Shown piece after piece: positions 33,061-42,157 of a stretch of DNA of 43,292 nucleotides. Position 1 is the first letter of the stretch; each line of letters opens with the position of its first letter. The stretch is from Hyphomicrobiales bacterium (GTDB lineage Bacteria > Pseudomonadota > Alphaproteobacteria > Rhizobiales > Xanthobacteraceae). The position numbers were made by a program, and so were the translations under genes. The notes beneath the pieces are model-generated. The model saw nothing but the letters and a program-made list of their open reading frames with translations, was not told where the DNA came from and made no database searches. The DNA is taken from positions 1 to 43,292 of the forward strand of contig WHTP01000037.1 of assembly GCA_009377695.1 (NCBI GenBank), in the 5' to 3' direction.

Positions 33061-34856
33061 CTACCGCCGTCGGAACACCATCAAATCCGTGCCCTCGATC
33101 GGGATGCGCTCGAGGCTGTTGGGAATTTCACCCCGGCCCACTGCTGCTGCAAGACCCTCCGGCGCTGCCGCGGCAAATTGGCGGTGGTCGGGAGCGCCCG
33201 GACAGAATGTCACATAGTCGATACCGAGCGCGGCAAGGCGCCGACCGGCTTCGTCGGGTCGCGCCAGGAAGATATCGAAGGACGCCAGGTTGCCGTTCAG
33301 ATTCCGGTGGATCGGAGCAGCGAGCACGTTGTGCGGCGTTTCCATCAGGATCAGCGGTCCCGCGTCGATGAAGCCGAGCACCAGGCCACGCGGCAGGCGT
33401 GCCAGCGGCGCATAGTCCGAGAGCGCCTGGCATGTGCCCGGTCCGCGGGAGTTCAACACGGGCCGCGATCGGCCGGAGACATGTTCCAGCGTCCAGGCCG
33501 CTGCCTGGCCGGCGGCGAGCAACGCGAACGGACTGACCAGCAAGGCGGCCACCAGCGCGGCGCGCCCGAGACCAAAGAAGATCGCGCCGCCGGCCGGCGC
33601 CGGGAGGCCTCGCACCAGCGCCGCCGCGACGATCGGCAGCGCAAGCGCATTCGCCGCCGCACTGCCGCGCACCTGCCAGGCCGCGACCAAAGTCGCGATG
33701 GCCATGACGATGAGGGCGCCAATCCAGGCCCATTGCCGCGAGTCGGTTTCGCGCCATGCGCGATAGAGGCCGAGCGCAAGCGCAATGACTGGCAGCCCGA
33801 AATAGTGCAGCACCTGATGCGGCAGGTCGCGCACGAAGCTGGCGATGCTGCGCGCTTCACTCACGTGCGAGAGCCACAGCGTCGCGAGCCGCGGATCGAG
33901 GCTCGCATAGGGATCGCCGAGGCAGGCCGGAAATGCGATCACAGCGATCGCTACGATCAAGAGGCCGAGCCCTGCGGCGGCGGCAATCCGCGTGCGCACA
34001 GTTGTCAGTGCCCGCCACGTCGCCAGAGTCGCGAGGCCGAAGCCGCCGCAAACCGCGGTCAAGACCTGAACGATCGATAGCGCGTCGCACATCGGAGCCA
34101 TATAGCGCGCGGGCGGCACCGTCGCGATGAGGAGAGCGAGCATAACCGCCGCGAATGACATTCCAATGCGGCCGCCGGGTCGCGGCTCGGGGCGCCGCGA
34201 ACAATCCATCGCACGGCGATGAATCCCGCGACGCCGGCGATCGCGGGCGCCATCTCTTGCCCGATGGCGAGCGATAGCGCGCACAGTGCGCCCGCAAGCG
34301 CGGCATCGCGGGTACCTTCGCGCATCGACAGTGCGGTCGACCAGACCAACAAGGCAAGCTGGACGCCGTGGTGATCGATCGCACCCGGCCGAAAGTGTTG
34401 CAGCAACGGCGCGATCATCGCCGCAAAGATAAGCGCTAGCCGTGCGGCGGTGTCGTCGGCGAGTTCGCGCGCGACCCGTGCGACACCGAACAGCAACACG
34501 AGCAGGAGTCCCGCCGGCCAGACCGTGAGGACCAGACGCTCCACCGTCGCGGTCGGCAACGCCAGCTCGGCAGCTCGGATCAGGATCGCGATTGGCAGGT
34601 CGATCAGCCGCGACCAATGCATCGCCACCCCTTCGGGAGGGTTGAGCCGGTATTGGACGACGTCGAACCAGCCTTGGCCGGCGAGCAGGTCGCGGACCTG
34701 CACCAGCCGCATGGCGTCGTCGGTCGACACCCCCTGCTCGGCGCCGCGGCCGGTGAGCAGATAGGTTGCGATTGTGACGCCCCAGACGAGCAGCAGCAGC
34801 TTGCGCGTCTCGGTCGGCTCGTCCGGGACGGCAGCGGTAATCGCTGACAGGGACAT
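33061..34856 (-). pseudogene. Multi-pass membrane protein, GT-C glycosyltransferase-like, one frameshift
   Basis: After repair this is about 598 residues with ten or more hydrophobic helices, then a soluble part of about 150 residues (from RPVLNSRGPGTCQALSDY). An acidic pair in the first external loop (QGVSTDDAMRLVQVRDLL), followed by YRLNPPEGVAMHWSRLID, is the arrangement seen in GT-C fold enzymes such as protein O-mannosyl and arabinosyl transferases. Substrate and exact family are not certain. The break is at 34177-34179, where adding one base to the run of C (minus strand) joins RGAPSRDPG to GRIGMSFAAVML. Both sides are otherwise open, so a sequencing error is likely. Start at 34856. Inner membrane. 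Confidence 0.75.
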
Positions 34857-34934
34857 CGGCAGGCTCCAGCAGGTCTGCCGAAGCTAAGATTTCTGCCTTA
34901 AGACGACATGAAAGGGGTTTAGGAGGAAAAGGGT

Positions 34935-35567
34935 TTAGGACGAAAAAACTCTCGGGGTCCGTCCCGGCCGGACCCGGTCCGACAGCCGGGCAGCGCTTCG
35001 GCGGGCGCGCTTGCGGTAGGCATCGGCAAGGCGCGATTCCCGGTCACCGAACAGGTCGTCGCCAGGCCGCAGCCCGGCAAGCAGGCGTTCCTCGGTGGCC
35101 GGATGCGGCTCAAGCGAGCCGTCGCCCAGGATATGACCGATGCTGCAGCCGCGTTCCGCCAGCGCACGGCTGACCAGCAGGCAGCGGTGGCAGTCCAGGG
35201 GTTCCCGTTCCGAGCACATCAGGCACGGGCGATGACGTGCCGATTCGGCGATGACCCGATCGATACTGGCGTGAAAGTCCGTCGTCGACGCCATCGCCTC
35301 ATAATCAGCGACGCCGTCACAATAAAGCGCTGGATTAGCCGGCCGGCCGCCCAGCGTCTCGCCCATCATGACATAGGCGATACCCTTGCTCTGCAGCCGC
35401 TCCGAGAGCGTCCGGCTGGAAAACCAGGGAAACCGTCGCGAAAACGGCACCGACCGGACGTCAACGATTGCCGTGACGTTATGCGCCTTCAGCATCGTCA
35501 TAAATTGATCCAACGGCAGATTGGAGTGGCCGATGGTGAGAAGGTTTTTGTCAAGAGAGCCTGTCAT
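34935..35567 (-). CDS. DUF488 domain protein
   Basis: A 210-residue cytoplasmic protein. LLTIGHSNLPLDQFMTMLKAHNVTAIVDVRSVPFSRRFPWFS is the family entry, then the conserved cysteine block CLMCSEREPLDCHRCLLV, which may bind metal or carry a redox-active thiol. Function of DUF488 is unknown. The last 40 residues are basic (YRKRARRSAARLSDRVRPGRTPR). The ATG at 35567 is chosen. An upstream TTG adds seven residues. It is followed after 78 bases by the GT-C-like gene on the same strand. Direct repeats of GGGTTTAGGA-like sequence lie just after the stop. Confidence 0.85.
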   Translation of the reverse strand: MTGSLDKNLLTIGHSNLPLDQFMTMLKAHNVTAIVDVRSVPFSRRFPWFSSRTLSERLQSKGIAYVMMGETLGGRPANPALYCDGVADYEAMASTTDFHASIDRVIAESARHRPCLMCSEREPLDCHRCLLVSRALAERGCSIGHILGDGSLEPHPATEERLLAGLRPGDDLFGDRESRLADAYRKRARRSAARLSDRVRPGRTPRVFSS

Positions 35568-35686
35568 TGAATCCACCGGTGCATGCAAGTGCGCACTCTT
35601 TGGGAATTAAGGCCGCGTTAGCGCAGCAGCTTTACAAACCGTGCCTATGCGGCGATCCTGCGGCAGACGTGACGCGCTGATCATGG

Positions 35687-35850
35687 CTAGTGGTTCGATT
35701 CTAACATTCGCATTCCGTTGCAGCGGGCGACTTTGCGAATGTTAGAATCGACCACTAGCAAATGTAACTTGCTAGTGGAGTTTTGGATTTGACATTCGCG
35801 TTGCGAACCCGCTGCCAGGTGGGTCGCGAATGTCAAATCCACTCCACTAG
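35687..35850. repeat. Paired-hairpin repeat, family A (copy 2)
   Basis: Unit A1 (35687-35758) and unit A2 (35772-35850) repeat the order, orientation and stems of 137-303. A1 has a fully paired GATTCTAACATTCGC stem here, where copy 1 has one mismatch. The spacer is again about 13 bases. It sits in the gap between the DUF488 gene (divergent) and the RidA gene. The remaining parts, 35568-35686 and 35851-36181, hold the promoters and at most one doubtful small gene. Confidence 0.9.
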
Positions 35851-35858
35851 GGGCTTTG

Positions 35859-36242
35859 ATGCGACGACGCGGAATGGCGGCTGTGGTTGCGGCTGCAATG
35901 TTTCCCGTCTGCTTGCTTGCGTCCGGTTCAGCCGTGCTGTTCGCGCTGGTAGCGGCATCGAGCGGCGAACACGCGCATCCTCGCGACGCGGTGACGCACA
36001 ACGATAGTCCAACGCGGGCATTGGAGACGGGTTCCGCGCTGTTGATCGGCGTCCGGTCGGTGCAGGCGCCTGCTTCCGACAGACTCCGAGTGGCTGCTAC
36101 CGCTGCAACCCGGCGTCTCGTATGCTTGCCCGGTCGAAGCATGCAGCGGCATCGGCTGCACGCGGCAAAGGAGCGAGCGGAATGGCCCAGTATCTTGAAA
36201 AATCAGACCAGCAAGTGGCGCGCGCCTATTCGCCGGCCGTGA
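35859..36242 (+). CDS. Doubtful hypothetical protein
   Basis: An open frame of 127 codons starting with ATG nine bases after a family A repeat. The N-terminus looks like a signal peptide or membrane anchor (basic MRRRG, then AAVVAAAMFPVCLLASGSAVLFALVAA). The rest is Arg/Ala-rich, without a recognisable fold. It overlaps the RidA start by about 60 bases in another frame, and it has no ribosome-binding site. It could be real up to the hydrophobic part or may be chance coding in GC-rich DNA. Confidence 0.25.
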   Translation: MRRRGMAAVVAAAMFPVCLLASGSAVLFALVAASSGEHAHPRDAVTHNDSPTRALETGSALLIGVRSVQAPASDRLRVAATAATRRLVCLPGRSMQRHRLHAAKERAEWPSILKNQTSKWRAPIRRP

Positions 36243-36574
36243 TCACGGAGGGCGGGCGAACCGTCTGGCTCGCCGGGCAGACCGCGACCCGTGACGAAGC
36301 CGGCAACGACATCTCCGGCAATTTCGACGCCCAGGTGAAAGCGATCTTCAGCTTGATCGACAAGACGCTGCGCCGCACCGGCGGCACGCTCGCCAACCTC
36401 GTCACCATGACGGTGTTCATCAATGATCCGCGCAATGGCGACCGCTTCGTCGAATTGCGCAGGGGCTTCTTCCCGGAAGGCAACTTTCCCGCCTCGGCGC
36501 TCATCACCGTGTCGCACTTCGCGCGCTCTGGTATGCTGATCGAAATTCAGGGCGTCGCCGTCATCGGGGGGTGA
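36182..36574 (+). CDS. RidA family (Rid/YjgF) protein
   Basis: A 130-residue protein of the RidA superfamily, small homotrimeric enzymes that hydrolyse reactive enamine/imine intermediates from PLP enzymes and prevent damage to other PLP enzymes. It has the typical VARAYSPAVITEGGRTVWLAGQTA entry, GNFDAQVKAIFSLIDKTLRRTGGTLANLVTMTVFI core and FPASALITVSHFARSGMLIEIQGVAVI end. The Arg of classic RidA that binds the substrate carboxylate is not in its usual RVEV context, so it may belong to another Rid subgroup. The ATG at 36182 follows AAAGGAG. An unknown membrane-anchored protein gene follows after 42 bases. Confidence 0.88.
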   Translation: MAQYLEKSDQQVARAYSPAVITEGGRTVWLAGQTATRDEAGNDISGNFDAQVKAIFSLIDKTLRRTGGTLANLVTMTVFINDPRNGDRFVELRRGFFPEGNFPASALITVSHFARSGMLIEIQGVAVIGG

Positions 36575-36616
36575 GGGCCTCGCGGCGCGCCGATCCTTCG
36601 AGGCTCCTGTACGATC

Positions 36617-37513
36617 ATGCTCGACTATTTCCGCGACAATGGCAGCCAGATTCTCGACGGGCTCCTGTTCGGGCTCGGCGTGCTGGCGGTCTACCTGGGT
36701 GCGGTCTTCACCGGCGCGCTCATCCGCTCGCTCGGCGGCGCCGGGAGCAAGGGGCTCACCTTCGCCGGACGCTACCTGCAAGGCTGGTTCTACCATCTGC
36801 GCGGAGACGACCGTGACATCATCAACGTCACGCTCAACGTCATCGTCGGCAACAAACTCAAGTTCGATACCATCGTGGCCGACCGGCGCATCTGGTTCGT
36901 CTGGCCGAACGCCTACCGGCAGGCGTTGATCCGGAGCGCGTCGCGTCGGACCACGGAGGACAATCCGGTCCTCCAGTTTTCGCAGGTGGTCAAGCCGCCG
37001 AAAACCCGGTTCGGACGCATGTGCCGGCGTTGCGGCGACGCCGTTCGCAATATGCTCACGAGCGCCAAGGTCGAGCACAATGGCAAATCGCGGCGCGTGC
37101 GGCTGCAACGCGAGGACGACTACAAGGCGGTCTATGGTCCGCTGATCAGCCTGGTCAGCGAGAAATGCAGCAACAACGATTCGGTTGACCTCGCGCTCGG
37201 CCGTCCAATGGACGAATACCGCTTCGTGATCGCGCTGACCTACGAGCAGCTCAGCAATCTCCGCGCGCGCCACCTGCGCGCGATGGTGATGTGGGAGGAG
37301 AGCCTGCTAAACCTTCCGGCGGAAAGCCCGCGCTTCGAACGCAAGGAGCACGAGACGCGATTCCGGACGCTGCAGGCGATTGCGCGGCAGTATCGCGCGC
37401 ATCCCGAGCGCTTCGGCGTAGTCAATATCTGGCGGCCGAAGGGTTTGTATTCAATTGCGCCGGTTGCCGGCGGGGAGACGATCCGCGTGCGGCAGCCGCA
37501 GGAAGCGTCCTAG
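36617..37513 (+). CDS. Unknown protein with one N-terminal membrane helix
   Basis: No family recognised. A 298-residue protein with one clear membrane helix (about 13-38, LLFGLGVLAVYLGAVFTGALIRSLGG), then a long soluble part, probably cytoplasmic. It has features of a folded domain: YHLRGDDRDIINVTLNVIVGNKLKFDTIVADRRIWFVWPNAYRQ, a CRRCG pair near residue 137 and WEESLLNLPAESPRFERKEHETRFRTLQAIARQY. Basic residues are frequent. The CxxC could bind metal, but only two cysteines are close together. It lies between RidA and a DUF2165 gene on the same strand, with 23 bases to the next gene, so an operon is possible. Confidence 0.65.
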   Translation: MLDYFRDNGSQILDGLLFGLGVLAVYLGAVFTGALIRSLGGAGSKGLTFAGRYLQGWFYHLRGDDRDIINVTLNVIVGNKLKFDTIVADRRIWFVWPNAYRQALIRSASRRTTEDNPVLQFSQVVKPPKTRFGRMCRRCGDAVRNMLTSAKVEHNGKSRRVRLQREDDYKAVYGPLISLVSEKCSNNDSVDLALGRPMDEYRFVIALTYEQLSNLRARHLRAMVMWEESLLNLPAESPRFERKEHETRFRTLQAIARQYRAHPERFGVVNIWRPKGLYSIAPVAGGETIRVRQPQEAS

Positions 37514-37536
37514 GCAAAGCAAACGTCGGGGGAGCG

Positions 37537-38064
37537 ATGATCGTCGTCCGGGCGGCAAAGATCGTGATGGTCGCCGCCATCGCGCTGTTCGCGACCATCG
37601 TCGTGTTCGGAAACGTCACTGACTACGGCACCAATTTCGCCTTCGTGCAGCATGTGCTGTCGATGGACACGATCTTCGAGCGTTCGACGATCCGCTATCG
37701 CGCGATCGAAAGCCCGGCGCTGCATCGCGTGGCCTACGCACTCATCATCGCGGCGGAAGCGCTCACCGCCGTGCTGTGCTGGATCGGCACCTTTGCGCTT
37801 GCGCGTCGTCTGCGTGCCGATGCATCCACGTTCAACCGCGCCAAGGCCTTCGCCGTTGCCGGTCTGACGCTCGGCTTTTTGCTGTGGCAGGTCGGCTTCA
37901 TGACCGTCGGCGGCGAATGGTTCGGGATGTGGCAGTCAAAATCATGGGACGGCGTGCCGAGCGCTTTCCGTTTTGTGATGGTGATCACAGCGGTGCTGAT
38001 CTTTTTGGTGTTGCCTGACCATGACCTGGGAGGTGACCATGACAGAGAATATCGGAGCGATTGA
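37537..38064 (+). CDS. DUF2165 family membrane protein
   Basis: A 175-residue inner-membrane protein with four hydrophobic helices (about 4-26, 65-88, 105-127, 148-165). FGNVTDYGTNFAFVQHVLSMDT and the final GGEWFGMWQSKSWDGVPSAFRF are the characteristic parts of DUF2165. Function is unknown. The ATG at 37537 follows GGGGGAGCG. Its 3' end overlaps the lipase gene start by 26 bases in another frame, which suggests translational coupling. Confidence 0.85.
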   Translation: MIVVRAAKIVMVAAIALFATIVVFGNVTDYGTNFAFVQHVLSMDTIFERSTIRYRAIESPALHRVAYALIIAAEALTAVLCWIGTFALARRLRADASTFNRAKAFAVAGLTLGFLLWQVGFMTVGGEWFGMWQSKSWDGVPSAFRFVMVITAVLIFLVLPDHDLGGDHDREYRSD

Positions 38065-38968
38065 GCCGGACGACATCAAGAGCATTCCCACGTTTCGCGC
38101 GGCCTATTCTGACCGAACCGCGCTGTTGATGGCCAAGCTTTCGTATCGGGCATACGTGCCCTTCGACGTCGACGATAAAGCATTCAGCTCGTTCAGCAGC
38201 GACTTTGCCAGCCTCGGGTTGCGGGTATGCGACAAGCTGGTCGATCCTGACGTGGGCACGGCCGGCTTTGTGGTGGCGGGCGATGATCTTATCGCCGTCG
38301 TTTTCCGCGGCACCCAGGATGAGCTTGACTGGAGGTCAAATGTCCGCGCGGCATGGATTGTGCTGCAAGGCGGCGTGCGGGTTCACACCGGCTTCTTCCA
38401 GGCCTACTGGCCGATCCGCGACAGGTTGTTCGCCACCGTCGAGAAACTTCTGCAGGCCAAGCCCAGGCCGGTCTATATCACCGGGCACTCGCTTGGCGGC
38501 GCGCTCGCCACCATGGCCACTGCCGAGCTTGCCAACCACCAGGAACAGCAACTCCGCGACAGCATCGCGGCCTGTTATACGTTCGGGTCTCCGCGCGTCG
38601 GAGATCGCTCATTCGATCAATATGTGAAGGTGCCGCTCTATCGTGTCACTAACGGTGTCGACGTCGTGCCGGCGGTACCCTTGGCCATTCTCGGCTATCG
38701 CCATGTCGGGGACACGCGTTACTTCGCGAAGCTTGGTAGCGCGCCGTCGCGGCGCTCGCCTGGCGTACTGGCGAAATTCTGGCGCACGGTCGGAGGTTTG
38801 GTTGCACTGTTGTGGACCTTGAAGATTCGAAATATCGCCGACCACAGCATCACCACCTACATCGACAAGCTATCGGTGTGGGCGAAGCAAAGCCTGGTCC
38901 AAACCCAGGAGCGGTGCGCCGAGACGGCCGACCCGACAATTCCGGCCAGGCGGCAGGCGAGGTCTTAA
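38039..38968 (+). CDS. Class 3 lipase family hydrolase
   Basis: A 309-residue alpha/beta hydrolase of the lipase class 3 family. The nucleophile is S151 in ITGHSLGGALA. D208 in NGVDVVPAVP is the likely acid, and H269 in ADHSITTYI (or H222) the base. The entry segment VVAGDDLIAVVFRGTQDELDW, with the oxyanion-hole strand, fits the family. No signal peptide is visible, so it is probably intracellular or membrane-associated through the hydrophobic GGLVALLWTL stretch near 253. I start at the ATG at 38039, preceded by GGGAGG, not at the ATG at 38021. It overlaps the DUF2165 gene by 26 bases. The stop lies in the first half of a short tandem duplication. Confidence 0.86.
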   Translation: MTENIGAIEPDDIKSIPTFRAAYSDRTALLMAKLSYRAYVPFDVDDKAFSSFSSDFASLGLRVCDKLVDPDVGTAGFVVAGDDLIAVVFRGTQDELDWRSNVRAAWIVLQGGVRVHTGFFQAYWPIRDRLFATVEKLLQAKPRPVYITGHSLGGALATMATAELANHQEQQLRDSIAACYTFGSPRVGDRSFDQYVKVPLYRVTNGVDVVPAVPLAILGYRHVGDTRYFAKLGSAPSRRSPGVLAKFWRTVGGLVALLWTLKIRNIADHSITTYIDKLSVWAKQSLVQTQERCAETADPTIPARRQARS

Positions 38969-38983
38969 ATGGCGAGGTCTTAA
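38956..38983. repeat. 15-bp tandem duplication at the lipase stop
   Basis: GGCGAGGTCTTAA occurs at 38956-38968 and again at 38971-38983, 15 bases apart and so in the same frame. Each copy carries the TAA. The first is the lipase stop codon. Confidence 0.8.
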
Positions 38984-38990
38984 CACAGGC

Positions 38991-39009
38991 CGCCGGGCAA
39001 AGCCCGGCG
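38991..39009. repeat. Short CGCCGGGC palindrome
   Basis: CGCCGGGC and its complement around a 3-base loop, followed by GACCACAACCGCCCG. It is related in form and following sequence to the palindrome upstream of sfsA (9488-9510). It lies between the convergent lipase and DUF1508 genes and could also act in termination. Confidence 0.65.
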
Positions 39010-39034
39010 ACCACAACCGCCCGCGGCGATATCG

Positions 39035-39214
39035 TTACGCCTGATCGTCCATGGTCGCGTCGGGAGCGTTCTTCTTGATCGAGTCGATCGCGTTTACTGC
39101 CGACGCCTTCGCTGTGTAGCCCTCGGACGAACACATGGTCTCGCCGTTTGGCGCCTTGAAACGAAAACGAAATTGGCCGGCCTTATCTTTGTAGAGCTCG
39201 AACTTGTAAGCCAT
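39035..39214 (-). CDS. DUF1508 (YegP-like) small protein
   Basis: A 59-residue protein, MAYKFELYKDKAGQFRFRF and onward, with ETMCSSEGYTAKASAVNAIDSIKKNA. This is one DUF1508 repeat: a three-strand sheet (E-L-Y-K-D, F-R-F-R-F-K, NGE) and a helix beginning with K-A-S-A. The E. coli member YegP has two such repeats. Function is unknown. The ATG at 39214 follows GGAGAGA. The gene is short but has a clear family signature. It lies 58 bases downstream of the methyltransferase gene on the same strand and converges with the lipase gene. Confidence 0.85.
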   Translation of the reverse strand: MAYKFELYKDKAGQFRFRFKAPNGETMCSSEGYTAKASAVNAIDSIKKNAPDATMDDQA

Positions 39215-39272
39215 TGCAATTCTCTCCGCGTGAGTCTGATTCCACCACCCACGCGACCGTCCACGCCTCAGT

Positions 39273-40133
39273 TCAACGAGTCAAGGCTGCATTTCGCAGT
39301 TGCGGCCGGCCGTCGTGCGTCGAACCGTCATACGGCTTGCGCACCAGAATCTCGACGGTCTGGAACACCATCACGGGCACCTCGACGAGAAGCTTCCGGA
39401 GTGTGGCGGGCACGACACTGAGCCGGCAGAGAGCCGGATGATCGGATGACACCGGTGTGACTTCCAAGCCGACCTGGTTGAAGCTGCTGCGCACCCGCCG
39501 GAATGGCCGGTAGAACGTTTCCTGATTGCAGAAAGCGCAATAGGCTTCTGTCTTCTTTTCGGGCGTCGCGGTCGCGAGCCAATCCCACTTCGGGTCGATC
39601 CTGCATGCGATGCAGGCTCGGATCAGCCATTTGCGTGTCAAGTTCTTCGGCAGCCAATGGACGAAGGGCATGAACAGGTGCGGCTCGAACGGTCGCAGCT
39701 TGCCCGGATAGACGTGGAAGCCGCAGCCTCCTGGCGCCGTCAGGCGAGCGATCTCCGCCGTCACGGCATCGATGTCGGCGACGTGCTCCAGCACGTAGTG
39801 CGTGAAGACGAAATGGAAGGTGTCGGCGGGCAGATCGGTGCGGCAATCCGGCGCGATCGGCCTGATCAGGCGATCGACGTCATATCCGAGGCTGTGGAAC
39901 AGGTTCTTGCCGCGATCGATTGCTACCTGGCGGATTTCCGCGCCATAGGCGTCATATCCGGCTTGGCGCAGCCAAGCGACATAGTTGCCGCGCCCGCTAC
40001 CCCAGTCGAGCACCTTCATCTCGGACTTTTCCAAACCGAGCCGCTGCCGCGTCAATTCCAGATAACGCACGATCTCAGAGTTCGGTGTGAAATTGGCGAA
40101 TTCATTTTCGGTCAAAGGGTCGTCGTAGTTCAT
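39273..40133 (-). CDS. Class I SAM-dependent methyltransferase
   Basis: A 286-residue methyltransferase. Motif I is VLDWGSGRGNYVAWL (about residues 41-55), the acidic loop is AYGAEI, and FHFVFTHYVLEHVADID corresponds to motif IV of the Methyltransf_11/12/23 group. The C-terminal half contains four cysteines in CIACRIDPKWDW and CAFCNQ, which may bind a metal. The substrate is unknown. Relatives act on lipids, sugars of surface polysaccharides or small metabolites. The start is the ATG at 40133. Between this gene and lepA (40134-40320) I see only repeated AAGCGGT-like words. Confidence 0.82.
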   Translation of the reverse strand: MNYDDPLTENEFANFTPNSEIVRYLELTRQRLGLEKSEMKVLDWGSGRGNYVAWLRQAGYDAYGAEIRQVAIDRGKNLFHSLGYDVDRLIRPIAPDCRTDLPADTFHFVFTHYVLEHVADIDAVTAEIARLTAPGGCGFHVYPGKLRPFEPHLFMPFVHWLPKNLTRKWLIRACIACRIDPKWDWLATATPEKKTEAYCAFCNQETFYRPFRRVRSSFNQVGLEVTPVSSDHPALCRLSVVPATLRKLLVEVPVMVFQTVEILVRKPYDGSTHDGRPQLRNAALTR

Positions 40134-40320
40134 TACCTGGAAACTCCGGGATCGGCGGTCGAAGGTGCCCCTGTAGTGGCGATCATAGTCGATCGCAGGG
40201 CTGGCGCTTCAGGTCATGCACCCGCTGAGGCAGCGAATCCCGCAAAGCGGTTAATCCCGGAAAAGCGGTCAATGCGTGTGGACAGGCAGGAGGTGGTTAA
40301 CGGGCGCGTTCAGGCGTTGC

Positions 40321-42126
40321 CTAAGTATCCACCTTCAGGGCAGCAATGAACGCCTCCTGCGGGATGTCGACTTTCCCGAACTGGCGCATCTTCTTCTTGC
40401 CTTCCTTCTGCTTCTCCAGAAGTTTCCGTTTACGCGTGACGTCGCCGCCGTAGCATTTCGCGGTGACATCCTTGCGGAAGGCGCGCACGGTCTCGCGCGC
40501 GATGATCTTGCCGCCGATCGCCGCCTGGATCGGCACTTGGAACATGTGTGGCGGGATCAGTTCCTTGAGCTTCTCCGCCATCGCGCGGCCGCGCTGCTCG
40601 GCGCGCGTCCGGTGCACCAGCATCGAGAGCGCGTCGACCGGGTCGCCATTCACCAGCATCTGCAGCTTCACCAGTTCGGACGCCTTGTATTCGGTCAGGT
40701 GATAATCGAACGAGGCATAGCCCTTCGATACCGACTTCAGACGGTCGTAGAAATCGAATACGACCTCGTTGAGCGGCAGATCGTATTTCACCATCGCGCG
40801 GTTGCCGACGTAGGTGAGCTCCTTCTGGCTTCCGCGGCGATCCTGGCAGAGCTTGAGCACCGAGCCGAGATATTCGTCGGGCGTCAGGATAGTTGCCTCG
40901 ATCCACGGCTCTTCGATTTCCTCGATCTTCATCACGTCGGGCAGATCGACCGGATTATGGATCTCCATCGTCTCGCCGTTGCGGAGCTTGATCTTGTAGA
41001 TGACCGACGGCGCGGTCGCGATCAGGTCGAGATTGAATTCGCGCTCGAGCCGCTCCTGGATGATCTCGAGGTGGAGCAACCCAAGGAAGCCGCAACGAAA
41101 GCCAAAGCCGAGCGCGGCGCTTGTCTCCATTTCGAAGGAGAAGCTCGCATCATTGAGCCGCAGCTTCCCCATTGCCGCGCGCAGATCCTCGAACTGCGCG
41201 GCGTCGACCGGAAACAGGCCGCAGAACACGACCGGGATCGCGGGGCGGAAGCCAGGCATGGGCTCTGCCACCGGCTTGCGATCATCGGTGATGGTGTCGC
41301 CGACGCGGGTGTCCGCCACTTCCTTGATCGATGCCGTGAGGAATCCGATCTCGCCGGGGCCGAGCTCCTGGGCCTGGGTCAGCTTGGGTGTGAACACACC
41401 GACGCGATCGACATTGTAGGCCGCGTCGGTGCGCATCATGCGGATGCGCTGGTCCTTGCGCAGGACGCCGTCGACGATGCGCACCAGCACCACCACGCCG
41501 AGATAGAGATCGTACCAGCTGTCGACCAGCAGCGCCTTGAGCGGCGCGTCGCGGTCGCCCTTCGGCGGTGGCAGGCGCGTGACGATCGCTTCCAGCACGT
41601 CCGGAACATTGAGCCCGGTCTTGGCGGAAATGCCGATCGAGTCCGACGCGTCGAGCCCGATCACGTCCTCGATCTGCTGCTTGACCTTCTCCGGCTCGGC
41701 CGCCGGCAGGTCGACTTTGTTGAGGACCGGAACGATCTCGTGATTGTTGTCGAGCGCCTGATAGACGTTCGCCAGCGTCTGCGCCTCGACGCCCTGCGAC
41801 GCGTCCACCACGAGCAGTGAGCCTTCGCAGGCGGCGAGGCTGCGGTTGACCTCGTAGGCAAAATCAACGTGGCCGGGCGTGTCGATCAGGTTGAGGATGT
41901 AATCCTTGCCGTCGCGTGCCTTGTATTTAAGCCGAACCGTCTGCGCCTTGATGGTGATGCCGCGCTCGCGCTCGATATCCATCGAATCGAGCACCTGCTC
42001 GATCATCTCGCGGTCCGCGAGCCCGCCGGTGAGCTGGATCAGCCGGTCGGCCAGTGTCGACTTGCCGTGGTCGATATGCGCGATGATCGCGAAATTACGG
42101 ATGTTTTCTATGGGAACCGCAGTCAT
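40321..42126 (-). CDS. lepA: Elongation factor 4 (LepA)
   Basis: A 601-residue translational GTPase that acts on ribosomes and helps biogenesis or back-translocation under stress. It has the GTP site with G1 [10 protein letters not shown]3 DTPGHVDF and G4 NKVDLP. Then follow EF-G-like domains II, III and V, and the LepA-specific C-terminal domain with [37 protein letters not shown]. Length is normal. The start is the ATG at 42126. The gene is intact, unlike map and others in the window. An SDR gene lies upstream on the same strand, after a 24-bp tandem duplication. Confidence 0.97.
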   Translation of the reverse strand: MTAVPIENIRNFAIIAHIDHGKSTLADRLIQLTGGLADREMIEQVLDSMDIERERGITIKAQTVRLKYKARDGKDYILNLIDTPGHVDFAYEVNRSLAACEGSLLVVDASQGVEAQTLANVYQALDNNHEIVPVLNKVDLPAAEPEKVKQQIEDVIGLDASDSIGISAKTGLNVPDVLEAIVTRLPPPKGDRDAPLKALLVDSWYDLYLGVVVLVRIVDGVLRKDQRIRMMRTDAAYNVDRVGVFTPKLTQAQELGPGEIGFLTASIKEVADTRVGDTITDDRKPVAEPMPGFRPAIPVVFCGLFPVDAAQFEDLRAAMGKLRLNDASFSFEMETSAALGFGFRCGFLGLLHLEIIQERLEREFNLDLIATAPSVIYKIKLRNGETMEIHNPVDLPDVMKIEEIEEPWIEATILTPDEYLGSVLKLCQDRRGSQKELTYVGNRAMVKYDLPLNEVVFDFYDRLKSVSKGYASFDYHLTEYKASELVKLQMLVNGDPVDALSMLVHRTRAEQRGRAMAEKLKELIPPHMFQVPIQAAIGGKIIARETVRAFRKDVTAKCYGGDVTRKRKLLEKQKEGKKKMRQFGKVDIPQEAFIAALKVDT

Positions 42127-42157
42127 GGGCGGCAGATAACACCCGCCTGCCGCACCG

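Noticed and set aside
35687-36142. Minus-strand open frame over the family A repeat
   Set aside because: It runs through the repeat and has no ribosome-binding site or family resemblance.
40276-41820. Long open frame antisense to lepA
   Set aside because: Rich in His, Arg, Asp and Gln, a typical shadow of a GC-rich gene. lepA on the other strand is unmistakable.
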